Origin: JALORV01 sp963707445
Lineage (GTDB): Bacteria; Pseudomonadota; Gammaproteobacteria; Burkholderiales; Burkholderiaceae_F
Direction: 5' to 3'
NCBI GenBank assembly: GCA_963707445.1
Contig: CAVPPW010000010.1
Span: 1 to 64,000, forward strand
Length of the DNA: 64,000 bases
Shown here: piece after piece, positions 25,231-34,001 of the stretch
Layout: each line of letters starts with the position of its first letter
Position numbering within the stretch: the first letter of the stretch is position 1
Program-made: the position numbers and the translations under genes
The notes under the pieces: generated by a model
Told to the model about the DNA's origin: nothing
The model's database searches: none
Seen by the model: only the letters and a program-made list of their open reading frames with translations

Positions 25231-25734
25231 ATGAATCTGCGCACCGTTCTGTTGGCGTTGCTGCTGGCGGCGTTCGCCGGGTTTCTCGCCCTCAACTGGA
25301 ACGTAGTCACCGCGCCAACGACACTGTCCTTTGGGTTCTGGACGGCGGAGGCGCTTCTCGGCCTGCTGCTGCTTGGCTTCACCGTGCTGATCGCGGCGAT
25401 ATTTCTCTTTCTGCTGGTGGTCCAGCAGGCGACAGTGCTTGTCGAAACCCGTCGGGCGGCTAAGGAGTTGGCCTCGCAGCGGACACTGGCCGATCAAGCT
25501 GAAGCATCGCGTTTCACCGCTTTGGGCGCACACCTGGACGAAGAATTGCGGCGGCTTGAGGCGCAGGCTGCGACGCGCCACGAGACGCTGTCGCAGCGGA
25601 TCAATGCTCTGGAACAGGCACTACGCGCGCACATCGATCAGGCCGGAAATTCGTTGGCGGCATTCATTGGCGAGCTTGACGATCGGGTCGAGCGGATTGC
25701 GGCTGCGAGAGGCGTTATGCCGCCGCGCGCCTGA
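25231..25734 (+). CDS. LapA-domain-like membrane protein with coiled coil
   Basis: A 167-residue protein: two N-terminal membrane helices (LRTVLLALLLAAFAGFLAL and ALLGLLLLGFTVLIAAIFLF) separated by NWNVVTAPTTLSFGFW, followed by a long charged coiled coil to the C-terminus. The layout matches the LapA/YciS-type lipopolysaccharide-assembly domain family. ATG 25231 has GGAG seven bases upstream; earlier in-frame ATGs lack a site. It is not next to lapB or LPS genes. Confidence 0.75.
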   Translation: MNLRTVLLALLLAAFAGFLALNWNVVTAPTTLSFGFWTAEALLGLLLLGFTVLIAAIFLFLLVVQQATVLVETRRAAKELASQRTLADQAEASRFTALGAHLDEELRRLEAQAATRHETLSQRINALEQALRAHIDQAGNSLAAFIGELDDRVERIAAARGVMPPRA

Positions 25735-25795
25735 CCAATTTCGTTGCGTCCCCCTCGTATGGCAGCTAGAGAATCGAACGAAACGCCGGGGCTCT

Positions 25796-26758
25796 CTAGG
25801 CGCCGCTATCGACAAGTTGGCTGACCGCGACCCGATCAAGCAACTTGACGGTGCGTCCTTCGACCTGGAGCAGTCCTACACGCTGAAATCTGGACAACAG
25901 ACGGCTCACGGTTTCGAGCGTGAGCCCCAGGTAGCTCCCGATCTCCTTTCTTGTCATTCGCAGAACGAACTCGCACGACGAATAGCCGCGGGCTTGATAC
26001 CGCTGCGACAAGTCGAGCAAAAAGAATGCGAGCCGTTGATCGGCACGCATTGTTCCCAGCATGAGCATGAGGGTATACGCGCGTGCGCTCTCCTGTGACA
26101 GCAACTTGTGCAAGCCATGTTCGAATTGGTGACTGAGTCGCGCGAGTCTCTCGACTTCGCTAAACGGCAGCCGACAGACTTCCATGTCTTCCAGCGCGGT
26201 TGCCTGGCACTCATGAATTTCCGAGGCAATGCCGTCAATGCCGACGACTTCTCCAGCCATGTGATAGCCGACGACCTGTTCCCGCCCACCCTTCGCGAGC
26301 AAAACGGTCTTGCACGAACCGAAACGTATTGCATAGAGCGCATGGAACGAGTCCCCGACACGATACAGAACGGCGTCTTTCCGGAACCGCGTCGGCACAG
26401 TCAGGATTCGCTCACCGCTGGGCATCGCTCCCGCCTCGGGCCTCGCGATCAAGCAGAAATCGGCCAGCTTCCAACTCGGACAGCGTGGCGTGCTGTGCTC
26501 GGCCTCGTGCTCGCGCCGGGCCGTGAAGCCCTGCGCATTGGCTCTTGTAAGGAGATCAACTTGTCGCCGCGCAGCAATCGTCTCTTGCTGGCTCGACGCC
26601 AGCGCTCGTTTGAGGCGTTCCACGTGTGCGAGGGCTTGCGGCAATCGAATGGGTGCGGCATCGATGGCGGCTTGTTTGTCCGCGCTGCGCAGGTATGAGA
26701 CTGGCGCACGCGGGGCCATGTCGACCTGCGGCCCGCGAATAGCATGGCTGATCGTCAT
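25796..26758 (-). CDS. Crp/Fnr-family transcriptional regulator with altered cysteine cluster
   Basis: A 320-residue regulator, longer than FNR (about 250) because of an 80-residue N-terminal extension. After it come the sensor segment RCPSWKLADFCLIARPEAGA, the cNMP-like barrel (AVLYRVGDSFHALYAIRFGS through HECQATALEDMEVCRLP) and an FNR-type winged helix ending RKEIGSYLGLTLETVSRLLS. FNR binds a 4Fe-4S cluster with four cysteines; only two of the N-terminal set (CPSW and FCL) and the later GSCK cysteine are visible, so oxygen sensing may be altered. GGGAG precedes ATG 26758. A perfect FNR box lies 1.3 kb away at 28025. Confidence 0.9.
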   Translation of the reverse strand: MTISHAIRGPQVDMAPRAPVSYLRSADKQAAIDAAPIRLPQALAHVERLKRALASSQQETIAARRQVDLLTRANAQGFTARREHEAEHSTPRCPSWKLADFCLIARPEAGAMPSGERILTVPTRFRKDAVLYRVGDSFHALYAIRFGSCKTVLLAKGGREQVVGYHMAGEVVGIDGIASEIHECQATALEDMEVCRLPFSEVERLARLSHQFEHGLHKLLSQESARAYTLMLMLGTMRADQRLAFFLLDLSQRYQARGYSSCEFVLRMTRKEIGSYLGLTLETVSRLLSRFQRVGLLQVEGRTVKLLDRVAVSQLVDSGA

Positions 26759-27325
26759 CCAATCTCCCGAAGCACATTTGGACACGTCGAACGGAAAAGT
26801 CGGCCACGAACTCGCCGTAAAAGAACTTATGCGAACCAAGGGACTGGTGTCTGTTCGGTAGCGCACATAAGACCGGGCGCCGGGACAAGGTGGACATCCG
26901 GCGTGGGGGCGAGGCTGCGTCGCCGGGTCCTGGCGGTTGAAGAAAGTGGCGGGAGGCGTGATCGCCTCTCAAAACCGCGCGAGTGTGCCTTCCTGAGCGA
27001 ATTTCGACTCTGCGCGTTGGATACAGAGGCCGCTATCAAGCGAAATGGGAGCCGAGGCAGGACGGCCGGTATTGGCCGCTTGGCGTCAGCGACTAGCGGA
27101 CTCGCGGACGAGATGAACTGCGCGACGTCGAACCAGGCTTGCGCCGAGTGATGGAGCGCTAGACTCAACTCGGCCAATTGCCGACATTTCAGCGCTAGGG
27201 CTGATTGACTCAAAGCTGACGTGTCTAAGTCTGCATCGACGATCAACCATCGATAGCGGAAAGAGGCGAGTGCCTGGGCTGCCGCTGCAATGTGACGCGG
27301 CCCTGCCTAAAGAGGGAGCAATTGA
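26759..27325. other. Non-coding stretch
   Basis: About 570 bases between the regulator start and the 3' end of the rubrerythrin-like gene. A 139-codon minus-strand frame exists but has no recognisable family, no ribosome site and runs antisense through the regulator's upstream region; it is not called. Confidence 0.55.
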
Positions 27326-27848
27326 CTAGTAGCCCATCCGAAAATACGTATCGTCCTGGTCTTCAGCGTCAACCTTAGATGACGGTGGCAGCTTTGCAAT
27401 GATCTCTTCGACCATGCGAACGTGCTCGGCCTCCTCGTCCCGCAACTCCACGAACAGCGCCTTGACATCGGGTTGCGTCACCCTGCGCAGGGACCTGTCG
27501 TAGAACTCGAAGGCCTTCCTTTCGGAGTACAAGGCCACCTGGCACGCCTTGAACTCGGACATGTTCCGGCGAGTCGAACCAACGTCGGGGGCCTCCACGT
27601 CGAAGATGTCGTCGAGCGTCACTCTTGCGCCGGTATTCGCCGAACAGTGCGACTCGGCGCTCGGCGAGCTGATCCGCGTGCTTCTTCTCGTTGTCGGCCA
27701 TCGACTGAAAGAACGCCCCGGCCTCGGTGGAGCTTCCGATCTGTTCGACGAACAGGTCGTAGCGCTTGAACGCCTCGACCTCGATCAGAGTAGCCAGATC
27801 GAGAGTGTCCATCAGTGTGAGCTTGGAGAAGTCGACTTTCGCTGGCAT
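27326..27848 (-). CDS. Rubrerythrin-like diiron ferritin-family protein (frameshifted)
   Basis: Starts MPAKVDFSKLTLMDTLDLAT behind GGAGGACAC. Two helix pairs each carry a diiron ExxH motif: IEVEAFKRYDLF with NEKKHADQL, then YSERKAFEFYD with DEEAEHVRMVEE. This fits an erythrin-type four-helix bundle without a C-terminal rubredoxin domain (it ends DAEDQDDTYFRMGY). Rubrerythrins reduce peroxide in anaerobic or microaerobic cells. One frameshift near 27630 splits the gene; the joined length is about 174 residues. It is divergent from a hemerythrin-like gene with an FNR box between them. Confidence 0.83.
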
Positions 27849-28024
27849 GTGTCCTCCGGTTCCAGCGAGCAGCCGCGCTTCGCGAGCGAGCGCTGTCAAC
27901 TGGTTGGTCCGGTTGTGCGAGTCCGGTGAATGGAAATGCCCTGCATTGCAGCCGCATGGCAAGCGACCTTAAGGAATTTCGCGGTCGTGCGCCAGAGAAA
28001 TGACACCGGCATGCCCGTTTCGCC

Positions 28025-28038
28025 TTGATCCTCATCAA
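28025..28038. promoter_or_regulatory. FNR box
   Basis: TTGATCCTCATCAA fits the FNR/ANR consensus TTGAT-N4-ATCAA exactly. It lies 59 bases before the proposed start of the hemerythrin-like gene and 176 bases from the divergent rubrerythrin-like gene. Regulation by the Crp/Fnr protein at 25796-26758 is inferred. Confidence 0.75.
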
Positions 28039-28096
28039 TGCGGGGATCGACCGTCCGGTATTCACTGGTGTGGGAGCGAACGCGGGAGAAGGTGCT

Positions 28097-28655
28097 GTGG
28101 TCGATCCGGTCGCGGCCTGGCGCGACGAGCACGAGTACTTCGCTCGATTGCTGCGGCTGTTGCAGAAGCAGGTCGACGTGTTTCACGCCGGCGGGGAGCC
28201 GAACTACGCGTTGATGCAGGACATCGTCGTCGTACCTGCGAGAGTACTCCGATCAGTTTCACCATCCGCGCGAGGACGTGGCGTTCGAGCGGCTGACGTC
28301 GTACTGCCCCGAACTCGAGCTGATCGTGGCGCGGCTTCAGCAGGAGCACCGCGTGATCGCGCATGCCGGTGCAACCCTGCTGGCGCACATCGAGGCGGCG
28401 CTGGAGGGTTCAATCCTGCCGCGCGAGCAACTCGAAGTAGCCGCGGCAACCTACCTCATCTATTACCAAAACCACATCCGTTCCGAAGAGACCGCAATCC
28501 TCGCGCGCGCAGCCCAACACCTGACCGCCGAGGATTGGGAAGCGGTACGCGCGGCCGTTCCGGTGGCGCCCGACCCGCTGTTCGGCGCCGATCCGCAAGT
28601 GCGCTTCCGCGAACTGCGACGGCAGATCGCGCAGGAGGCACATCGGGAAGAATAG
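28097..28655 (+). CDS. Hemerythrin-like domain protein (frameshifted)
   Basis: The N-terminal frame reads VVDPVAAWRDEHEYFARLLR; after a one-base gain near 28233 it continues YLREYSDQFHHPREDVAFER, then ELELIVARLQQEHRVIAHAG and YLIYYQNHIRSEETAIL. The H-HxxxE-HxxxH-HxxxxE pattern of the hemerythrin HHE domain is visible (DEHEYF, FHHPRED, QEHRVIAHA, NHIRSEE). Such proteins bind a diiron centre and sense or scavenge oxygen or NO. GTG 28097 is chosen because GGAGAAGG precedes it and because the FNR box covers the earlier TTG. Confidence 0.8.
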
Positions 28656-28934
28656 GCGCACTCCCTTCAGCGCCTGGCAGCGCAGCTCGCCGAGCCCGGG
28701 ATGTTCATCCGCACTTCGCGGCTCAACTCAGCCGTTGGGCGTCCGCTTTCAGGAGCTGTTGAAACGTCCGCTCTCGGGAGAGCGCGATGCCTGCAACGGG
28801 TCGAACACTGCCACTCGACACTAGCTGCAGACCGGGCACCCGGTGAGTGCGAAGCGACTGGTTGAAGCGTCACGGGAGGCCGGCCGCGCTTGCTTCGGCT
28901 CGGCCATCGACCACAGAAGTGCGCGCAGGCGCGC

Positions 28935-29990
28935 TCAGCTCAGTTCGGAATTCAGCGCGGCCAGTGCGGCCGAGCCGGGGCACAGGTCTGCTTCGACCAG
29001 CCGATTCAGCGGCATCTCGACCGTGTTCAGGCTCGCGTGCAGGTCGTCGCTGTCGGGGTCGATGTACAGCAGGCCGGTCACGATCTCACCGCGATCGTGG
29101 TGGTTGTGGATATGGCTGAGGGCGGCCAGCCGGTCGCCGGGGTCGTAGCCGTCGTGCAGCTTGCGCAGCCGCAGCTGGCTGCCGTCGTGCTGCGTGACCT
29201 CGATCACTTCGCCGGGCTCGTACTCGGCAGTCAGCGTGCCCCGCTTCGGCATGAAGTCGAGCCGGTTGACCGCGTCGTTGTGCTCGCGCACGTAGTCGTA
29301 GCTCTTGGTGCTGCCGGTGTGGTTGTTGAAGGCGACGCAGGGACTGATTACATCGATCAGCGCGGTGCCGCGATGGTGCAGCGCGCCTTTTATCAGCGGC
29401 ACCAGCTGGTCCTTGTCGCCGGAGAAGCTGCGCGCGACGTAGGTGATGCCGAGCTGGATCGCCAGCGAGACCAGGTCGATGGCCGAGTCCCGGTTCACGA
29501 CGCCGCGCTTGGACTTCGATCCGCGGTCGGCCGTGGCCGAGAACTGCCCCTTGGTGAGGCCGTAGACGCCGTTGTTCTCGACGATGTAGGTCATGTTGAC
29601 GCCGCGCCTGACCATGTGCGCGAACTGGCCGAGTCCGATCGACGCGGAGTCGCCGTCACCGGAAACGCCGAGGTAGAGCAGTTCACGGTTGGCGACATTC
29701 GCACCGGTCAGCACCGACGGCATGCGGCCGTGGACCGAATTGAAGCCGTGCGAGTTGCCGAGAAAGTAGTCGGGGGTCTTCGATGAGCAGCCGATGCCGG
29801 AGAGCTTGGCGACGCGGTGCGGCTCGATCTCGAGTTCCCAGCAGGCCTGGATGATCGCGGCCGAGATCGAGTCGTGTCCGCAGCCGGCGCATAGCGTCGA
29901 GATCTTGCCTTCGTAGTCGCGCCGCGTATAGCCGAGCCGATTGGTCGGCAATGTCGGGTGATGCAGCTTGGGCTTGGCGAGATAGGTCAT
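28935..29990 (-). CDS. korB: 2-oxoacid:ferredoxin oxidoreductase, beta (TPP) subunit
   Basis: A 351-residue TPP-binding beta subunit: STLCAGCGHDSISAAIIQA with the cluster/TPP cysteines, KLSGIGCSSKTPDYFLG, GDGDSASIGLGQFAHMVRRG (TPP GDG motif) and YIVENNGVYGLTKGQFS. It forms, with the alpha subunit encoded just upstream, an enzyme that oxidises a 2-oxoacid to the acyl-CoA and reduces ferredoxin, or runs the reverse carboxylation. The long C-terminal extension (LTAEYEPGEVIEV onward) is usual for the bacterial 2-oxoglutarate type. It starts 16 bases after korA, in the same operon. Confidence 0.92.
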   Translation of the reverse strand: MTYLAKPKLHHPTLPTNRLGYTRRDYEGKISTLCAGCGHDSISAAIIQACWELEIEPHRVAKLSGIGCSSKTPDYFLGNSHGFNSVHGRMPSVLTGANVANRELLYLGVSGDGDSASIGLGQFAHMVRRGVNMTYIVENNGVYGLTKGQFSATADRGSKSKRGVVNRDSAIDLVSLAIQLGITYVARSFSGDKDQLVPLIKGALHHRGTALIDVISPCVAFNNHTGSTKSYDYVREHNDAVNRLDFMPKRGTLTAEYEPGEVIEVTQHDGSQLRLRKLHDGYDPGDRLAALSHIHNHHDRGEIVTGLLYIDPDSDDLHASLNTVEMPLNRLVEADLCPGSAALAALNSELS

Positions 29991-30006
29991 GGTGCTGGCA
30001 GTTGAT

Positions 30007-31884
30007 TCAGGCGGCCTTGCCGCGCGCGAGCGGGCGCAGGTGGCTCGGTTTGACGCGTTCGGCGATCGCCTTGACGATGAAGCGCGCGGTGATCGGCGTG
30101 CCGTCGTAGTGCAGGATCGGCAGCAGCCGCGCGGGGTTGATTTCGAGCTCGTTGACCAGCAGCGTGCGCAGCTGGCCATCGCGGTTCTGCTCGACGACGA
30201 AGACCTTGTCATACTCGGCGATGAAGCTTTCCACCGCCTCGGCGAACGGGAAGGCCCGCACGCGCAGGCTGGCGAGCTGGATTCCCTGCGCCTGCAGGAT
30301 GCTCAAGGGCCTCGTCCATCGCCGGCGACGTCGAGCCGTAGTAGATCACCGCGCCAGCCGCTTTCTTCGCGGGCCTGCGCACGATCGGTTGCGGCACGAG
30401 CGCCCGTGCGCTCTCGAACTTGCGCAGCAGGCGCTCCATGTTGTACAGGTAGTCGGGGCCGGCCTCCGAGTAGCGAGCGTAGGCGTCGCGGGTGCTGCCG
30501 CGAGTGAAGTAGGCGCCGCGGGTTGGGTGCGCGCCGGGCAGCGTGCGGAACGGTATGCCGTCGCCGTCGACATCGAGATAGCGGCCGAAGTCGCGGCCGG
30601 CCTCGAGTTCCTCGGCGCTCATCACCTTGCCGCGGTCGTAGCGGCGCGCGTCGTCCCAGCTCGAACGGTGCGCACAGCCGGTGATTCATGCCGATGTCGA
30701 GGTCGGACATCAGGAAGATCGGCGTCTGCAGTCGATCCGCGAGATCGAGCGCCTCCGCGGCGAATTCGAAGCACTCGTGCGGGTCCTCGGGAAAGAGCAG
30801 CACGTGCTTGGTGTCGCCGTGCGATGCATAGGCGCAGGCGAGCAGGTCGGACTGCTGCGTGCGGGTCGGCATGCCGGTCGAAGGGCCGCCGCGCTGCACG
30901 TCGATGATCACCGCGGGCACTTCGGCGAAGTAGGCGAGGCCGATGAACTCGGTCATCAGCGAGATGCCCGGTCCCGAGGTGGCCGTGAAGGCGCGCGCGC
31001 CGTTCCACGCGGCGCCGATCACGATGCCGATCGACGCCAGTTCGTCCTCGGCCTGCACGATCGCGTACTTGTTGCGACCGGTGGCGCGGTCGACGCGGTA
31101 GCGGCTGCAGTACTTCTGGAAGGCTTCGGCGACCGAGGTCGACGGCGTGATCGGGTACCACGCGCAGACGGTCGCTCCACCGTAGACGCATCCCAGCGCC
31201 GTCGCGGCATTGCCCTCGACGAAGATACGGTCGCCGACCCGATCGGAGGCGCGTATGCGCAGGCCGGTCGCGTCCTCGAGGTGCTCGCGGCCGTAATGCA
31301 GGCCGGTCATGAAGGCGTCGAGATTCGGCTTGATCAGCCGGTCCTTGCCCTTGTACTGCTCGCCGAGCAGCGTGGCGATCACCTCGGGGTCGATGCCGAG
31401 CATCTGCGACAGCACGCCGACGTACATGATGTTCTTAAGCAGCTGCCGTTCCTTCGGATCGGCGAACTTCGCAGCGGCGATCCGGCGTCAGCGGCACGCC
31501 GATGACGTTGATGTCGTCGCGGAACCGGTCGGCAGCCATCGGCCGCGTCGAGTCGTACATCAGGTAGCCGCCGGGCTCGATTTCCTGCAGATCCCTGTCC
31601 CAGGTCTGCGGGTTCATCGCGACCATCAGGTCGACGCCACCGCGCCGACCGAGGTGGCCGTCCTCGGTGACGCGCACCTCGTACCAGGTCGGCAGCCCCT
31701 GGATGTTCGACGGAAAGATGTTGCGCGGCGAGACCGGCACGCCCATCCGCAGGATGCTGCGCGCGAACATTTCGTTCGCCGACGCCGAGCCCGAGCCGTT
31801 GACGTTGGCGAACTTGACGACGAAATCGTTGACCGCCTCGATGCGCGCGACCGGCTTGGCCGAGCTCTGGGTGCGGGTATCCAT
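30007..31884 (-). CDS. korA: 2-oxoacid:ferredoxin oxidoreductase, fused gamma-alpha subunit (frameshifted)
   Basis: Starts MDTRTQSSAKPVARIEAVND; the gamma domain follows (VKFANVNGSGSASANEMFAR, LPTWYEVRVTEDGHLGRRGG), then the alpha pyrimidine-binding domain (CAWYPITPSTSVAEAFQKY, FTATSGPGISLMTEFIGLAY, RGGPSTGMPTRTQQSDLLAC) and a C-terminal domain (SIAEYD-like ESFIAEYDKVFVVEQNRDGQ). Frameshifts near 31480, 30665 and 30305 divide it into four pieces; joined length is about 625 residues, right for fused gamma-alpha KorA. Its ATG overlaps the upstream flavoprotein stop (ATGA). 2-Oxoglutarate is the likely substrate but pyruvate or other 2-oxoacids cannot be excluded. Confidence 0.88.
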
Positions 31885-33707
31885 CAGGCGGCCTCTTTCT
31901 GCCGCGTGCGGCAGCCCCGTCCGGCGTGCGTCACGTTCAGCAGGAACTTCTGCATGTCCCAGGCGCCGGTCGGGCAGCGCTCCGCGCACAGCCCGCAGTG
32001 CAGGCACACGTCCTCGTCCTTCACCATCAGGCGGCCGGTCTTCAGCCCGTTCGCGACATACAGCGGCTGATCGGCGTTGTCTGCCGGCCGCCGCAGGCGC
32101 TGGCGCAGTTCGGGTTCGTCGCCGTCGGCGGTAAACGTGATGCAGTCGGTCGGGCACACGTCGACGCAGGCGTCGCATTCGATGCATTGCTGCGCAGTGA
32201 ACACCGTCTGCACGTCGCAGTTCAGGCAGCGCTGCGCTTCCTTCCACGCGGTCTGCGCGTCGAAGCCCAGTTCGACCTCGACCTTGATGTTGCGCAGCGC
32301 CTGGTTGACGTCGCGCCATGGCACCTTGAAGCGCGTGTCCGGCGCGATCTCGTTGTCGTAGCTCCACTCGTGGATGCCCATTTTCTGCGACATCAGCGTA
32401 ACGCCGGGCGGCGGACGGTCGTGGACGTCCTCGCCGTTCAGCAGCTTGTCGATCGAGACGGCAGCATCCTGTCCGTGCGCGACCGCCCAGATGATGTTCT
32501 TCGGCCCGAGCGCGGCGTCGCCGCCGAACAATACGTTGGCACGGCTCGACTGCAGCGTCGTCTTGTCGAGCACCGGCATGCCGTTGTCATCGAACTCGAT
32601 GCCGCAATCGCGCTCGATCCACGGAAACGCATTCTCCTGTCCGACCGCCACCAGCACCTCGTCGCAGTCGAACTGCTGATCCGGTTCTCCAGTGGCGACG
32701 AGCGAGCGCCGACCGCGGTCGTCGAACACGGCCTTGACCTTCTCGAACGTCATGCCGGTCAGGCGACCCTGCTCGTGCAGAAACGCCTTCGGGACGAGGT
32801 AGTTGAGGATCGGGATGCCCTCGTGCATCGCATCCTCTTTCTCCCATGGCGACGCCTTCATTTCGTCGAAGCCCGGAACGCACGATGACCTTGACGTCTT
32901 CTCCGCCGAGACGCCGCGCCGTGCGGCAGCAGTCCATTGCCGTGTTGCCGCCGCCGAGCACGATGACTCGCCGGCCGGCCCGCGAGACGTGGCCGAAAGA
33001 CACTGACGAGAGCCAGTCGATGCCGACGTGGATATGCGCTGCCGCCTCGCGCCGCCCGGGCAGTTCGAGATCGCGTCCGCGCGGCGCGCCGGAGCCGACG
33101 AAAATCGCGTCATACCCTTCGTTCGAGCAGGCGCTTCATCGAATCGATGCGGACACCGCCGCGCAGTTCCACGCCAAGCGCGAGTACGTAGCCGGTTTCC
33201 TCGTCGATCACTTCTTCGGGCAGGCGGAAGCGGGGGATCTGCGTGCGGATCATGCCGCCCGCCTTCGGATCCTGGTCGAACAGAATGACCTCGTATCCGA
33301 GAGGGGCAAGGTCGCGGGCGACAGTGAGCGACGCCGGCCCTGCGCCGATACAGGCGACACGTCGGCCGTTCATCGGCACCCGCCGGCGCGGCATGCGCCC
33401 CGTGAACGTCGTCCTTGAAGTCGGCGGCGACGCGCTTCAGCCGGCAAATTGCGACCGGCTCCGGACGCGCGACCTGGTTTTCCTCAACGCGACCCCGGCG
33501 GCAGGCGGGTTCGCACGGGCGGTCGCAAGTACGTCCAAGGATCCCGGGGAAGACATTCGAATGCCAATTGACCATGTAGGCATCCGAGTAACGCCCGGCG
33601 GCGATCAATCGGATGTATTCGGGCACCGGGGTGTGGGCAGGACACGCCCACTGACAGTCCACGACGCGATGAAAGTAGTCGGGACGACGGATATCCGTCG
33701 CTTGCAC
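31884..33707 (-). CDS. GltD-like FAD oxidoreductase with two 4Fe-4S clusters (frameshifted)
   Basis: N-terminal Fe-S domain of the glutamate-synthase small-subunit type (CQWACPAHTPVPEYI, GRTCDRPCEPACRRG), FAD motif CIGAGPASLTVARDLAPLG, NAD(P) motif VIVLGGGNTAMDCCRTARRL, and a C-terminal ferredoxin domain with two clusters (CIECDACVDVCPTDC and CLHCGLCAERCPTGA). It is the first gene of the minus-strand operon with korA and korB, so it probably passes electrons between ferredoxin and NAD(P). The start is a GTG at 33707 with GGAGGAG upstream. Frameshifts occur near 33405, 33115, 33005 and 32880. A glutamate synthase role is unlikely as no large subunit is present. Confidence 0.85.
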   Translation of the reverse strand: MQATDIRRPDYFHRVVDCQWACPAHTPVPEYIRLIAAGRYSDAYMVNWHSNVFPGILGRTCDRPCEPACRRGRVEENQVARPEPVAICRLKRVAADFKDDVHGAHAAPAGADERPTCRLYRRRAGVAHCRPRPCPSRIRGHSVRPGSEGGRHDPHADPPLPPARRSDRRGNRLRTRAWRGTARRCPHRFDEAPARTKGMTRFSSAPARRADAISNCPGGARRQRISTSASTGSRQCLSATSRGPAGESSCSAAATRQWTAAARRGVSAEKTSRSSCVPGFDEMKASPWEKEDAMHEGIPILNYLVPKAFLHEQGRLTGMTFEKVKAVFDDRGRRSLVATGEPDQQFDCDEVLVAVGQENAFPWIERDCGIEFDDNGMPVLDKTTLQSSRANVLFGGDAALGPKNIIWAVAHGQDAAVSIDKLLNGEDVHDRPPPGVTLMSQKMGIHEWSYDNEIAPDTRFKVPWRDVNQALRNIKVEVELGFDAQTAWKEAQRCLNCDVQTVFTAQQCIECDACVDVCPTDCITFTADGDEPELRQRLRRPADNADQPLYVANGLKTGRLMVKDEDVCLHCGLCAERCPTGAWDMQKFLLNVTHAGRGCRTRQKEAA

Positions 33708-34001
33708 GTGTGTCTCCTCCTCGTCCGTCTGGGCGGCGAGTCTGATATGACGCGAGTGTATGCCCGCGGCGGCTGGACCCGGCGCGTGAAGATGGCGATG
33801 CTGCGCATCTGAGACAAAGCGTCGACAATGGCGCTGCCGGTGGTAGCATCCCGCGCTTGTCGCCGGGGGGTTTCCCCTCTGCCGGCAGACCAGACACGAC
33901 GACACGGCCGGAATCCGGCCAGCCGTCGCCGGGCCACGCCGTCGCGCGGCGCATGCCCGGGCCTCTTCAACGAGAAACTCGTTCTGAAAGGTGATCGACC
34001 G
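33708..34001. promoter_or_regulatory. Divergent control region between kor and odh operons
   Basis: A 294-base gap with no gene, serving both the minus-strand kor operon and the plus-strand 2-oxoglutarate dehydrogenase operon. No FNR box or other clear operator was found. Confidence 0.5.

Noticed and set aside
27199..27215. FNR-like site near ATTGACTCAAA
   Set aside because: Half-sites are not spaced by four bases as FNR requires.
26827..27246. 139-codon minus-strand frame upstream of the Fnr-type gene
   Set aside because: No recognisable family, no ribosome site and overlap with the regulator's upstream region; coding support is too weak.
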